From: Massilia glaciei
GTDB lineage: Bacteria; Pseudomonadota; Gammaproteobacteria; Burkholderiales; Burkholderiaceae_D
Direction of reading: 5' to 3'
DNA length: 53,457 nucleotides
NCBI RefSeq assembly: GCF_003011895.2
Contig: NZ_PXWF02000225.1
Location: 1-53,457 of the forward strand
Position numbers and translations under genes: made by a program. Under the pieces are notes generated by a model. That model did no database searches, was not told the DNA's origin, and worked only from the letters and a program-made list of their open reading frames with translations. Positions within the stretch are counted from its first letter, which is position 1. Each line of letters begins with the position of its first letter. Shown here in pieces: positions 8,070 through 17,165 of the stretch.

Positions 8070-10421
8070 ATGAACCCTGACCTGCTTGCGCCCCACTCCC
8101 CCCTCCCTTTCTCGCGCGCCGTCGTGACCCTCGCCGTCACCGGCGCGCTGGCCTGCCTGGCGCTGCCGGTGGCCGCGCAAACGGGCGCGCTGCCGGTTGT
8201 CGTGGCCAAGCCCGTCGTCGTGGCCAAACCCGACAAGAAGGACGCCGCGACTGCCGTGAAGGCCGAGGACAAGGTCGAAGCCAAGCCCGAGGCCCCGGCA
8301 GTGCCGGTGGCGGCCGAGGTGGCTTCCGATGCGACGGTGACGGTGTCGGCCAACCGCCCCAGCAACCGCATCGACCGCCAGGTCTACGACGTCAAGACCG
8401 ACGTAGGCGCCAGCAACGGCTCGGCCGCCGACGCGCTCAACAATGTGCCCTCGGTCGCGGTCGACCCGGATGGCACGGTGACGCTGCGCGGCAGCACCAA
8501 CGTCCAGGTGTTCGTCGACGGCAAACGATCGGCGATGATGCAAGGCGATAACCGCGGCGCGACCCTGAACTCGCTGCCGGCCGAGGACATCGAGTCGGTC
8601 GAGGTGATCAACAATCCGGGCGCCCAGTTCGGCAACGACGGCGGCGGCGGCCCGATCGTCAACCTGGTCATGCGGCGCACCCGCAGGGCGGGCGGATTCG
8701 GTTCCGTCAGCGCCAATGGCGGCACGAACGGCCGCTACAATTCGTTCTTGTCGGGCAGTTACAACACGGGCCGCTTCGGCGTGCAGGGCGCCGCCTACCT
8801 GCGCCACGAGGTGCGCACCCCGGACAGCTTTGCCGACCGCCTGCGCATCGACCCGGTCAAGGGCACATCGACCCGCAGCACCCAGGAAAGCAAGGGCGAC
8901 GAAGCGCACGACACGGCCGGATTCAACACCTCGCTCACCTACAACCTCGGCGACAAGGACACCTTCGGCGCGGGCCTGAGCTACTCGCGCAACAGCAACG
9001 AGCGCGACGGGACCGACCGCTACGTCAGCTACGGCACCGACGGCGCGGCCTACCGCGACTACGTGCGCAGCACCCGGCGCGACGGCGGGAACGACAACCT
9101 GGGCTTGAGCGTGCGCTTCGAGCACAGGGGGGACTCGCGCGGCGAGGTCGGTAAGATGGACCTGCGCGTGTCGTCGGCGAACAACGAAAACGACAACGCG
9201 TTCGCGAATTTGTACGCGATCGGAAGCGCCACGGGGGCCCAGCAAAGCCGCCAGGCCAACGCGTCGGAAACGCGCCTCGTCGACCTGACCGGCGACTACG
9301 AGCTGCCGGGCGAGAGCGGCATCTTCAAAATCGGCTACAAGGCCGGCAGCGACCGCAACACCATCGACACCCGCCTGGCCGACATCGATCCGGTGACCGG
9401 CGCCGAGCGCCCCAACGCGCTGCGCAGCAACAGCTTTGCGCTGCACCAGACCAATCTGGCCCTGTATGGCTCGTATGAGCTGCGCATCAGCCCGAAATGG
9501 GGCGTGCAGGCCGGCCTGCGCGCCGAGCACACCACTATGGATGTCAAGCAGCTCACCAGTGGGACCGAGGCGAGCAACAACTATCTCAATTTCATCCCGA
9601 GCATGTTTGTCTCCTACGTGGCATCCGAGGATACCGACATCCGCTTCACCTACGCCCACCGGATCCGCCGTCCGGGCGCGAACGACCTCAATCCCTTCGT
9701 CGTGTACCGGGACGAATTCAACGTCTCGTCGGGCAACCCGAACCTGAAATCGACCCGCACCGATTCCTTCGAACTGGCCTTCGAGAGCAAATTCGGCGCG
9801 ATCGACACCAACCTGCGCGGCTACTACCGCAAGGACAGCGGGATCATCTCCGAGCGTAAGGTGTTCATCAGCGACACCGTGCTTCTGACCACGCGCGACA
9901 ACGCCGGCAGCAACCAGTCCGGCGGACTCGAATTCAACGTGCGCGGCAAGCTCACGCCGCAACTGACGCTCAACGCCTCGGGCAATCTGGTCTACACCGA
10001 GCAGCGCATTTTTAACGCGACGGCCGACTCGGACGCCAAGCGCAGCACGCCATCGCAGAGCGGGCGCTTGCGCCTGAACTACCAGCATCCGACGATTGGC
10101 CAGATGCAGTTCGCGCTAAACGCGCAAGGCAAGACGCTGGCGCGCCAGGGCTACCGCCAAGCCACCACGACGGGCAACTTCAGCTACCGCCGGCCATTGA
10201 CGCCGGCGCTCAGCCTGGTGGCCAACGTGACCGATGTTTTCGACTCCGGCAAATCGGAGACGGTCACCGACACCGACACGATCAAGGACACCACGATCTC
10301 GCGTTCGAACGGGCGGGTGATGTATCTGGGGCTGATGTACAGGTTTGGTGGCGTGGGCGCCGGCCAGGGCTTCGGCCGGCGCGGTCCGGGTGGCGGGCCA
10401 GGCGGTGGTGGCCTTCCGTAA
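8070..10421 (+). CDS. TonB-dependent receptor / outer-membrane beta-barrel
   Basis: About 783 residues. A signal peptide (VTGALACLALPVAAQ) is followed by an Ala/Lys/Pro-rich linker and then the element ATVTVSANRPSNRID, resembling a TonB box and plug start. The plug domain contains LNNVPSVAVDPDGTVTLRG and the VNNPGAQFGNDGGGG region. The rest is a long barrel, and the protein ends in a Gly-rich tail. It belongs to the barrel family seen in sugar-uptake loci and probably imports pectin oligosaccharides across the outer membrane. No good Shine-Dalgarno precedes the ATG at 8070, so the start is uncertain. It diverges from the GH43 gene. Confidence 0.82.
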   Translation: MNPDLLAPHSPLPFSRAVVTLAVTGALACLALPVAAQTGALPVVVAKPVVVAKPDKKDAATAVKAEDKVEAKPEAPAVPVAAEVASDATVTVSANRPSNRIDRQVYDVKTDVGASNGSAADALNNVPSVAVDPDGTVTLRGSTNVQVFVDGKRSAMMQGDNRGATLNSLPAEDIESVEVINNPGAQFGNDGGGGPIVNLVMRRTRRAGGFGSVSANGGTNGRYNSFLSGSYNTGRFGVQGAAYLRHEVRTPDSFADRLRIDPVKGTSTRSTQESKGDEAHDTAGFNTSLTYNLGDKDTFGAGLSYSRNSNERDGTDRYVSYGTDGAAYRDYVRSTRRDGGNDNLGLSVRFEHRGDSRGEVGKMDLRVSSANNENDNAFANLYAIGSATGAQQSRQANASETRLVDLTGDYELPGESGIFKIGYKAGSDRNTIDTRLADIDPVTGAERPNALRSNSFALHQTNLALYGSYELRISPKWGVQAGLRAEHTTMDVKQLTSGTEASNNYLNFIPSMFVSYVASEDTDIRFTYAHRIRRPGANDLNPFVVYRDEFNVSSGNPNLKSTRTDSFELAFESKFGAIDTNLRGYYRKDSGIISERKVFISDTVLLTTRDNAGSNQSGGLEFNVRGKLTPQLTLNASGNLVYTEQRIFNATADSDAKRSTPSQSGRLRLNYQHPTIGQMQFALNAQGKTLARQGYRQATTTGNFSYRRPLTPALSLVANVTDVFDSGKSETVTDTDTIKDTTISRSNGRVMYLGLMYRFGGVGAGQGFGRRGPGGGPGGGGLP

Positions 10422-10586
10422 GCCAGAGAGACCGAAAACCCGATCTCCATCGATAAGACAGCCAAAGTCATCGTCGCGTAAGCGCACTGCTGCCCGGGAT
10501 AATTTCCTTGACATCGCACCGCGAGAAAACTGCTGTTCAACGCGGTAGTAGTCGAGCTGCTGATCTTCATAGATAAAATAGTTAAC

Positions 10587-10670
10587 GTCATCCCCGCGAA
10601 AGCGGGGCCCCATGCTGAGCTTGTCTATACGTGCCGTTCGAACCTTCAGTGCCGGAAACTGCGCATTCGC
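10587..10670 (+). repeat. Dispersed palindromic repeat, copy 1
   Basis: GTCATCCCCGCGAAAGCGGGG forms a hairpin and is followed by CCCCATGCTGAGC, then a less conserved tail with ACCTTCAG. The same unit occurs at 14875 and 30310, and inverted at 31840-31873. It fills most of the gap between the receptor and uronate dehydrogenase, whose genes converge here, and could act as a bidirectional transcript end. Confidence 0.75.
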
Positions 10671-10688
10671 GAGGAAGACGGGGGCCTC

Positions 10689-11495
10689 CTAGTTGTACTG
10701 CGGCCCATTGAGCAAAAACGGCCCACCCTGATACATCGACCCAATGTCGTCCGCCGCCGGGTAATTGCCATCCGGAGGGAATTTTCCGTTGAATTTGGTC
10801 GAACTGTCCTTGGCGACAAAACCCAGATGCGCCGCCTTGCGGTTGTCCCACCATTTGCCCGGATTGTCCGACATGCCGAACATGATCGTGTGCCCGACGC
10901 GCGCCGCCATGAGCGAGCAGCGCAGCGCCTCCACCAGGTCGTCGTAGCTGAAATAGGTCACCAGCATGCGCGCGCTGAGCGGCTCCGGGAACGAGGAGCC
11001 AATGCGCAGGCACACGGTCTCGACGCCGAAACGGTCGTAGTAATAGCGCGACAGCGATTCGCCAAAACACTTGGAGACGCCGTACATCGTGTCGGGCCGG
11101 GTCGGATCGTCGGCGTCGATCATGTCGGTGGTCTTGTAAAAGCCGATCGCGTGGTTCGAGCTCGCGAACACGACGCGCCGCACGCCCATCTTGTGCACCG
11201 CCTCGTACAGATTGGCTGTGCCGAGTATGTTCGCCTGCAAAATGGCGTCGAACGGCGCCTCGACCGAGATGCCCCCAAAATGCAGCACCGCGTCCACACC
11301 CTCCATCATGGCCAGCACGGCGGCCTTGTCGGCCAGGTCGCACTGGACGACCTCCTCGCCCTCGCCCGCCGGCCCCATATCGGCCAGGTCGGACAGGCGC
11401 ACGATGTCGGCCCAAGGCTTGATACGCTCGCGTAGCACCTTGCCCAGGCCGCCGGCGGCGCCGGTGAGCAAAATGCGTTTGAATGGTTTTGTCAT
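10689..11495 (-). CDS. udh: Uronate dehydrogenase (NAD-dependent)
   Basis: A 268-residue short-chain dehydrogenase/epimerase-fold enzyme that oxidises D-galacturonate or D-glucuronate to the aldarolactone. It is the first step of the oxidative pathway completed by the dehydratase, GarL, GarR and kinase genes in this window. It has the NAD motif GAAGGLG (12-18), SSN near 112-114, and the YxxxK pair Y138/K142 (YGVSK). The segment SMYQGGPFL near the C-terminus and the overall length match uronate dehydrogenases. The ATG at 11495 is preferred over upstream in-frame codons because the Rossmann strand then begins normally. It diverges from the CE12 operon. Confidence 0.9.
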   Translation of the reverse strand: MTKPFKRILLTGAAGGLGKVLRERIKPWADIVRLSDLADMGPAGEGEEVVQCDLADKAAVLAMMEGVDAVLHFGGISVEAPFDAILQANILGTANLYEAVHKMGVRRVVFASSNHAIGFYKTTDMIDADDPTRPDTMYGVSKCFGESLSRYYYDRFGVETVCLRIGSSFPEPLSARMLVTYFSYDDLVEALRCSLMAARVGHTIMFGMSDNPGKWWDNRKAAHLGFVAKDSSTKFNGKFPPDGNYPAADDIGSMYQGGPFLLNGPQYN

Positions 11496-11605
11496 GGCTT
11501 GCTCTCGTTGTGTGCTCGTTGGTTGATCGGCGCCGGATCGCACAAGCAGGTGCGTGCTTGCGTGGGCAAAGCGGCGCGCCCCCGATTGCCGGGGCGACAT
11601 TTTGA

Positions 11606-11674
11606 GTCATCGTACAACTGTTGATTGCCGATGACTGATTAAAAACAAAAATAATCACAAACTTGATCCGTCGT
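11606..11674. promoter_or_regulatory. Operator region between udh and the CE12 operon
   Basis: Two signals lie in the AT-rich divergent gap. One is a 7-bp inverted repeat, GTCATCG/CGATGAC, with a 16-bp spacer (11606-11635); it includes CGTACAAC, which also flanks the garL palindrome. The other is AATCA-N6-TGATC at 11653-11668, which matches nine of ten core bases of the shared RG-I dyad. Either could control both directions; this is inference from position and similarity. Confidence 0.5.
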
Positions 11675-11878
11675 GATTGCCGGCGCGGATCGGCCCCCGC
11701 CGCATGGCCGCGCGCATCGATCAAGACCCTGATTGTTTCCCGTCGCGACGCGCGAGCCATTCCCGCCTCACCTAGAATACAGCGGAGCTTTCCACACCTA
11801 TAAAAATACGCACGAGACAATATGACACCATTCCATCGCGCAGCCGCGTGCCGTCCCCATCCCACTTCTGGCGCGGCA

Positions 11879-13171
11879 ATGACGTACCCGAGACGCGCTC
11901 TGCCCCTGGCGCTTGCGCTCGCGCTGTCCCTGGCCGCGTGCGCGCATGGTGGCGCCACACGCGGCTTCACCTTCAGTTCGGGCCAGCCAGGCGCGGTGGC
12001 AAGCGAGGTCGCGCCCGGCATGGCCTACAACGCCGCACGCGGATTCGGTTTCGAGGCCGGACCCGAGGGTGCCGGCAAGCCCTTCTTCTTCAGCAGCGAC
12101 CTGGAGGAAGGCAACTACAACGTGACCATCACCTTTGGCGCCCCGCACGCCGCCTCGACCACCACGGTCAAGGCCGAACTGCGCCGCCTGATGCTCGAGA
12201 ACGTGCGCACCCTGCCCGGCCAGTACGTCACGCGCACCTTCACCGTCAATGTGCGCACGCCGCAGATCAAGGCCGCCCGCGGCATCGCCCCGGGCGTGGT
12301 CGCGCTCAAGGTGCCGCGCGAGTCGGTCGGCGAGGCCAGGTCGTGGGACAAGCGGCTGACGCTCGAATTCACCGGCGTCAATCCGTCGGTGCGCGCGATC
12401 GCGATCGTGCCGGTCAAGACGCCGACATTGTTCCTGCTCGGTGACTCGACCGTATGCGACCAGTCGAACGAGCCATACGCGAGCTGGGGCCAGATGCTGC
12501 CGCGCTTTCTCAAGCCGGGCATCGGCGTGGCCAACCTCGGCCAATCGGGCGAGACCTACCGCGAGTCGATCAGCCGGCGCAGGCTCGACAAGATCCTCAG
12601 CGTGATGCAGGCGGGCGACACCGTGCTGATGCAGTACGGCCACAACGACCAGAAGCAGATCAAGGATGGCAAGGGCGGCCCGTTCACGACCTACAAGGCC
12701 GAGATCCGCACCCATGTGGCCGGCGTGCGCGCGCACGGCGGCGTGCCGGTCATCATCTCGCCGATGGAGCGCCGCAGTTTTGACGAACGCGGCAAGGTGC
12801 GCCCGTCGCTGATCGATTACGCCGACGCCGCGCGCCAGGTGGCGCAGGAGCTGGGCGTGGCCTTCATCGACCTGAACGCGATGAGCAAGCCGTTCTACGA
12901 GGCGCTCGGCCCCGAAAAATCGAAGCGCGCGTTCGCCGAGCCAAGGCCCGGGCACACCGACAACACCCACCACAACAACTACGGCAGCTACCAGTTGGCC
13001 AAGGCAGTGGTGTCGGGCCTGCGCGCGAACCAACTGGCGGTGGCCGCCTTCGTGGCCGACGACGCGGGCAGCTTCGATCCATCCCGTCCCGATCCGGTCG
13101 AGAGTTTCGCCGTGCCGGCCAGCCCCGGCTTTACCACAGTGCGCCCGCTCGGCGACGAATCCAACAAATGA
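11879..13171 (+). CDS. Rhamnogalacturonan acetylesterase (CE12-type SGNH lipoprotein)
   Basis: About 430 residues. It removes acetyl groups from RG-I galacturonate so that lyases can act. The lipoprotein signal ends at LSLAAC, and starting at the ATG at 11879 gives a normal signal peptide; an upstream in-frame ATG at 11822 would add 19 residues. An N-terminal beta domain (about 25-180) precedes the SGNH hydrolase. The catalytic serine is S190 (LLGDST), the oxyanion asparagine N256 (YGHND), and D361/H364 (DNTHH) complete the site. It is the first gene of a three-gene operon with GH43 and a second SGNH esterase. Confidence 0.9.
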   Translation: MTYPRRALPLALALALSLAACAHGGATRGFTFSSGQPGAVASEVAPGMAYNAARGFGFEAGPEGAGKPFFFSSDLEEGNYNVTITFGAPHAASTTTVKAELRRLMLENVRTLPGQYVTRTFTVNVRTPQIKAARGIAPGVVALKVPRESVGEARSWDKRLTLEFTGVNPSVRAIAIVPVKTPTLFLLGDSTVCDQSNEPYASWGQMLPRFLKPGIGVANLGQSGETYRESISRRRLDKILSVMQAGDTVLMQYGHNDQKQIKDGKGGPFTTYKAEIRTHVAGVRAHGGVPVIISPMERRSFDERGKVRPSLIDYADAARQVAQELGVAFIDLNAMSKPFYEALGPEKSKRAFAEPRPGHTDNTHHNNYGSYQLAKAVVSGLRANQLAVAAFVADDAGSFDPSRPDPVESFAVPASPGFTTVRPLGDESNK

Positions 13172-13172
13172 G

Positions 13173-14141
13173 ATGAAAATGCGCCTACTTCCCCTGATGT
13201 TCCTGCTCGCCTGCGGGGCCGCCCAAGCCACCGACGGCTATCTGTTCACCTACTTCACCGGAAACGGCCAGGACGGCTTGCACCTCGCCGCCAGCGACGA
13301 CGGCTACCATTGGGAGAAGCTCGGTGGCGGCAAAAGCTACCTCGCGCCCAAGGTCGGCAAGTCGCGCCTGATGCGCGACCCGTGCATCGTGCGCGGCCCC
13401 GACGGCGTCTATCACATGGTCTGGACCTCGGGCTGGAACGAGAACAACATCGGCTACGCATCGTCGAAGGACCTGGTCAATTGGTCCGAGCAGAAGGAAC
13501 TGCCCGTCATGGGGCACGAGCCGACGGTGCTCAACGCCTGGGCGCCGGAAATCACCTACGACGAAAAGCGCGGCGAATTCCTGATCTTCTGGGCCTCCAC
13601 TGTACCGGGAAAATTCCCGCTGACCGAGGGATCATCCGAAGAAAAGTACAACCACCGGATGTACTTCACGACCACCAAGGATTTTGCACATTTTGCGCCG
13701 ACCAAGCTGTTTTACGATCCGGGCTTTAGCGTGATCGACGCCACCTTCCTGCGCGCCGGCGGCAAGTCGACCCTGCTGGTCAAGGACGAGACGCGCCATC
13801 CGCCGCGCAAATACCTGCAACTGGCGGCCGCTGCCGACCTGCAAGGCCCGTTCGGCACACTCGGCAAACCCTTCACCAAGCGGGGGCTGTGGGTCGAGGG
13901 GCCCACCGCGCTGCAAATCGGCGGTGACGTGCTCGTGTACTACGACGCCTATACGGCCAAACGCTACGGCGCGTTGCGCTCGCGCGACCTGGAAAACTGG
14001 GAGGACGTCAGCGAGAAAATGCATTTCCCGGACGAAGGCACGGCGCAGCGCATGCGCCACGGCACCGCAATCGCCGTTCCGGCGGCGCTGCTTGCCGCGC
14101 TGCGCGCCAACCCGACAAATCAAACGAAAGAGGCACCATGA
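13173..14141 (+). CDS. Secreted GH43-family glycosidase
   Basis: A 322-residue single five-bladed propeller with a signal peptide ending near CGAAQA (18). The likely triad is D69 (MRDPCIV), D189 (VIDATF) and E242 (VEGPTAL), with NAWAPEI (121-127) typical of the family. It would cleave arabinose or galactose from RG-I side chains. The start lies one base after the CE12 stop, and its stop overlaps the next gene as ATGA, so the three genes are translationally coupled. The exact linkage cannot be read from sequence. Confidence 0.82.
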   Translation: MKMRLLPLMFLLACGAAQATDGYLFTYFTGNGQDGLHLAASDDGYHWEKLGGGKSYLAPKVGKSRLMRDPCIVRGPDGVYHMVWTSGWNENNIGYASSKDLVNWSEQKELPVMGHEPTVLNAWAPEITYDEKRGEFLIFWASTVPGKFPLTEGSSEEKYNHRMYFTTTKDFAHFAPTKLFYDPGFSVIDATFLRAGGKSTLLVKDETRHPPRKYLQLAAAADLQGPFGTLGKPFTKRGLWVEGPTALQIGGDVLVYYDAYTAKRYGALRSRDLENWEDVSEKMHFPDEGTAQRMRHGTAIAVPAALLAALRANPTNQTKEAP

Positions 14142-14836
14142 AACGACTCCTGATAACCGCGCTGCTTGCGGCGTCCCTTAACACGGCATGGGCGGGGCCA
14201 GAGACCACCGTCGCCAGTGACCGCAACTATCAAGCGCGCGTGCCCTACCAGACCTATTTCGGCGACTATGTGGCGCTCAAAAAGGGGCAAGCGTTCGACC
14301 TCATTTTCATTGGCGACTCGATCACCGAACAATGGCGCTGGGGCGCCGGTTCACCGGTTTGGAAACAACACTACGAGCACCGCGCGTTCAACTTCGGCCT
14401 TGGCGCGGACAAGGTGCAGCACGCGCTGTGGCGCCTCGAGAATCTCCCCGTGGCGGGCTTGGCGCCCAAGGTCGCGGTACTCATGATCGGCACCAACAAT
14501 ATGTCGGATTCGCCCGAGGACATCAGCGCCGGGGTGAAGGTGCTGATCGGCGCGGTGCAAAATAAATACCCGGGCATCAAGGTGGTTTTGATGGGCGTGC
14601 TGCCGAGCCGGCGCGGTGTGGACAAGATGACGCCGACGAACGCCCAGCTGGCGCCGCTGGCGGACAATAAGTCGATATTCTTCCTCGACATCAGCGCCAA
14701 GTTCTCACGGGGTGAGGACAATTGGAAGGGTTTGAGCAAGGACCAGCTACACCTGACGGCCGAGGGCTATGAGATGTGGGCGGCCGAGCTGAATGCCCTG
14801 CTTGCCTCGATTGCTGCCGCTCCGGCGAAGAAGTAA
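14138..14836 (+). CDS. Secreted SGNH/GDSL-type esterase
   Basis: A 232-residue exported hydrolase, with signal cleavage near NTAWA. The block I nucleophile is S61 (IGDSIT), block III is GTNN (118-121), and block V has D202 and H205 (DQLHL). The sequence resembles the platelet-activating-factor acetylhydrolase/acetylxylan esterase branch more than CE12. In this operon it most likely removes acetyl groups from pectic side chains or oligomers. It overlaps the upstream GH43 by four bases. Confidence 0.83.
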   Translation: MKRLLITALLAASLNTAWAGPETTVASDRNYQARVPYQTYFGDYVALKKGQAFDLIFIGDSITEQWRWGAGSPVWKQHYEHRAFNFGLGADKVQHALWRLENLPVAGLAPKVAVLMIGTNNMSDSPEDISAGVKVLIGAVQNKYPGIKVVLMGVLPSRRGVDKMTPTNAQLAPLADNKSIFFLDISAKFSRGEDNWKGLSKDQLHLTAEGYEMWAAELNALLASIAAAPAKK

Positions 14837-14874
14837 CAAATTAGGTGGTATAAAAATCACAGAAATCGTCCAAC

Positions 14875-14955
14875 GTCATCCTCGCGAAAGCGGGGACCCA
14901 TGCTGAACTTGCCTATACGCGAAGTGCAAACCTTCAGGCCAGCGAACTGTGCGTC
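14875..14955 (+). repeat. Dispersed palindromic repeat, copy 2
   Basis: GTCATCCTCGCGAAAGCGGGG, then ACCCATGCTGAAC and a tail containing CCTATACG and ACCTTCAG. It is the same family as the copy at 10587, including about 45 bp of tail. It lies between the convergent SGNH and GH105 genes. Confidence 0.75.
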
Positions 14956-15020
14956 CAAACTTCTGATGCGTCGGTCTGGCGAAAAACGGCCCGGTTTGAC
15001 ACCGGGCCGCCAGCTGCCAA

Positions 15021-16460
15021 TTAACGCTCGCCCTGATACATCAAACCACTGTCGTTGATGCCGAACTTGAACTTCTTGTTCATCTCGATGATCTCGGCGC
15101 CGGCCAGCAGCACCGGGCCGTAGCCGTGCGCCGCGCGCACGCTGGTCGGACGATAGTAGTAGAAGGCCGGATCGAACGCCATGCCGGTGCCGACGCAGAT
15201 GCCCTCGACCTCGCCCTTGGCGTTGACCTTGCCCGACACCGCGTTCCAGGCCAGGTTGGCCATCGGACCGAACATGTCCTTGTCGAGGTGGCCGCGGTTG
15301 ACCGCGCGCGCGATCGCGTAGGTGTAGATCGCGCTGGCCGAGGTCTCCAGGTAGGAGTCGTTGCGGTCGATCAGCTGGTGCCACAGGCCGTCCTTGTGCT
15401 GGAACGAGGCCAGTCCGTCGGCGTGCGCGCGCAATTGCGCCGCCACCGCCTTGTAGCCCTTGTGCGTCTTGGGCAGCACGTCGAGCACCTCGACCATCGC
15501 CATGATGGCCCAGCCGTTGGCACGCGCCCAGTGCATTTCCGGATGCGAGCTCGCGCCTTCGACGTAACCGTGCATGTAGATGCCCAGCGCCGGGTTGAAC
15601 ATGCGCTTGGAGAACTGCAGCACCTGCTTGACCGCGTCGTCGTAATGCTTGGCCTTGCCGGTGTACTTGCCCATCAGCGCGATGGTCGGCACGCCCATGA
15701 ACATGTCGTCGAGCCACAGCGTGTTGGGCAGCGGACGCATCTTGATGCCGCCCTTGCCGTCCGGCCCGCCGCGCGCCAGGGTGCCGTCCTTGAGGCGGTA
15801 CTCTTTCTCGGTCACGAAGCTGCCGCAAATATCGATCAGCTGGCCGTAGTCGACCTTCGAGCCCATGTTCTTGGCCTTCATGAAGCTCATGCACAAGGCG
15901 CCGGCGTCGTCGAGCGCGTGCGGGTTCAGGAAGCTCTTGATCGGCGCCTGCGCGTTGGCCGGATCGGCCTTGACCGCCGGCGCGTACAGGCGCGTCAGGT
16001 CGGCCAGCAACTGGTGGCGTTTGACCGTGTAGTTGGTGTAGCGGGCGTCGCCGGTGGCGGCGCCGGCGGCCAGCATGCCGGCGTAGGTCACGCCCCATTC
16101 ATAGCTGGTCAGGCGGAAGTCGCCCGGCTTGAGCACCGTGTCGGGATCGGCGCGCGACAGATCGGTGACCGCGGCGCCGGTGGTCTTGTTGATCAGTTCG
16201 GCCGGGGTGACCCGGTCCAGGTAGGTGAAAACGCGGTCCAGCACCGACTTCACCGAGGCCGTGTCCATCGCCCGGTAGGGGTGCAAATACTGCACCTGCA
16301 GCGCATGGAGCATGGCGTCGGCGGCGGCCGGCCCCTTTTCCTGGGCGACCGGCGCCTCCTGGGCAGATACGTTGAGCGCCACCGGGAACAGGCCGGCCAC
16401 GAGCGCAGCTGTCAGGCGGCGGCGCAGCTTTGAGGCATTCATCAAATTCGTCTCATTCAT
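15021..16460 (-). CDS. Unsaturated rhamnogalacturonyl hydrolase (GH105/GH88 type)
   Basis: 479 residues. It hydrolyses the unsaturated galacturonosyl residue left on RG oligosaccharides by lyases, releasing rhamnose-ended products. The signal peptide ends near LNVSAQ. The (alpha/alpha)6 barrel contains LWLDDMFMG with the catalytic aspartates D251/D252, and MHWARANGWAIMAM typical of the family. It is longer than minimal GH105 enzymes because of about 100 extra N-terminal residues. GAGGAAACTAAA before the ATG at 16460 fixes the start, and the gene follows DUF6250 by 11 bp. It is the last gene of the PL26 operon, which supplies its substrate. Confidence 0.9.
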   Translation of the reverse strand: MNETNLMNASKLRRRLTAALVAGLFPVALNVSAQEAPVAQEKGPAAADAMLHALQVQYLHPYRAMDTASVKSVLDRVFTYLDRVTPAELINKTTGAAVTDLSRADPDTVLKPGDFRLTSYEWGVTYAGMLAAGAATGDARYTNYTVKRHQLLADLTRLYAPAVKADPANAQAPIKSFLNPHALDDAGALCMSFMKAKNMGSKVDYGQLIDICGSFVTEKEYRLKDGTLARGGPDGKGGIKMRPLPNTLWLDDMFMGVPTIALMGKYTGKAKHYDDAVKQVLQFSKRMFNPALGIYMHGYVEGASSHPEMHWARANGWAIMAMVEVLDVLPKTHKGYKAVAAQLRAHADGLASFQHKDGLWHQLIDRNDSYLETSASAIYTYAIARAVNRGHLDKDMFGPMANLAWNAVSGKVNAKGEVEGICVGTGMAFDPAFYYYRPTSVRAAHGYGPVLLAGAEIIEMNKKFKFGINDSGLMYQGER

Positions 16461-16471
16461 TTTAGTTTCCT

Positions 16472-17152
16472 CTATTCGAGTTGATAGATCTTCAAGTTGT
16501 CGATGGTCTGGCGTGACCACGTCGTGCGAAATCCGAAATAGCCGCCGGTGAACGGCTGCGGATCCCGGTATGAAAAGTACTCGTCGCCATCGACCAGCAT
16601 GCGCGTGCAGCCTTCGTAGACGGCGATTTCGACCTTGTAGTCGCGATTCGGCTTGAGCAGGTGGGCGGCGTCGAGATGCTCGCCCAATATCACGCGCTGG
16701 CCGTTGCCATAACGGCGGAAACGCGTGCTCGAATTGGTGTTGCCGCCAACCCCGGCATAGTACATATTCAGATTGTCGTAGTCCTCGAACTTGCCGCTGC
16801 GGGTGAACAGGTTCGCATTTTGTGGGTCCTGCGCCATCCAGAAGTGGTTGAAGTCGGACAGGCGGTCGTTCTTCGCGCCGCCCATCACCACGCGCCGAGT
16901 GTACGTGATCAGCACATTGCCGGACAAACGTTTGTCGAGCCAGACGGTCGCGCCCGAATCGACGTCGATCAGCAATCGCCCGTCCCGGTTGGCGACCACG
17001 TTGCCGGGCTTTTTGGCGTACTCGCTCACATAGCCGGCGAGCGGGCCGCTGAAGTCGTCCCGGTGGAGCGGCGCGCCGCGCTGTCCCCACGCGGTGCAGG
17101 CGGCGGGCGCGGCGTGCGCCATGGCGGCGGCGGCCAACAGCGAAATCAGCAT
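16472..17152 (-). CDS. DUF6250-type secreted protein of pectin operons
   Basis: 226 residues with a short signal peptide (ending near AHAAPA). The body is a predicted beta-sandwich, with RDDFSGPLAGYV, DVDSGATVWLD, DFNHFWMA and GGYFGFRTTWSRQ. I recall this as the DUF6250 group, which looks like a concanavalin-type jelly roll similar to polysaccharide lyases or glycan-binding proteins. Its activity is not established to my knowledge. Its position between the PL26 lyase (13 bp gap) and GH105 (11 bp gap) implies a direct part in RG-I depolymerisation or binding. Confidence 0.72.
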   Translation of the reverse strand: MLISLLAAAAMAHAAPAACTAWGQRGAPLHRDDFSGPLAGYVSEYAKKPGNVVANRDGRLLIDVDSGATVWLDKRLSGNVLITYTRRVVMGGAKNDRLSDFNHFWMAQDPQNANLFTRSGKFEDYDNLNMYYAGVGGNTNSSTRFRRYGNGQRVILGEHLDAAHLLKPNRDYKVEIAVYEGCTRMLVDGDEYFSYRDPQPFTGGYFGFRTTWSRQTIDNLKIYQLE

Positions 17153-17165
17153 GGCGGCTCCCCCC

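Noticed and set aside
10422-10586. Possible short gene between the receptor and udh
   Set aside because: No frame with a start, ribosome-binding site and protein-like composition; the stretch leads into a dispersed repeat.
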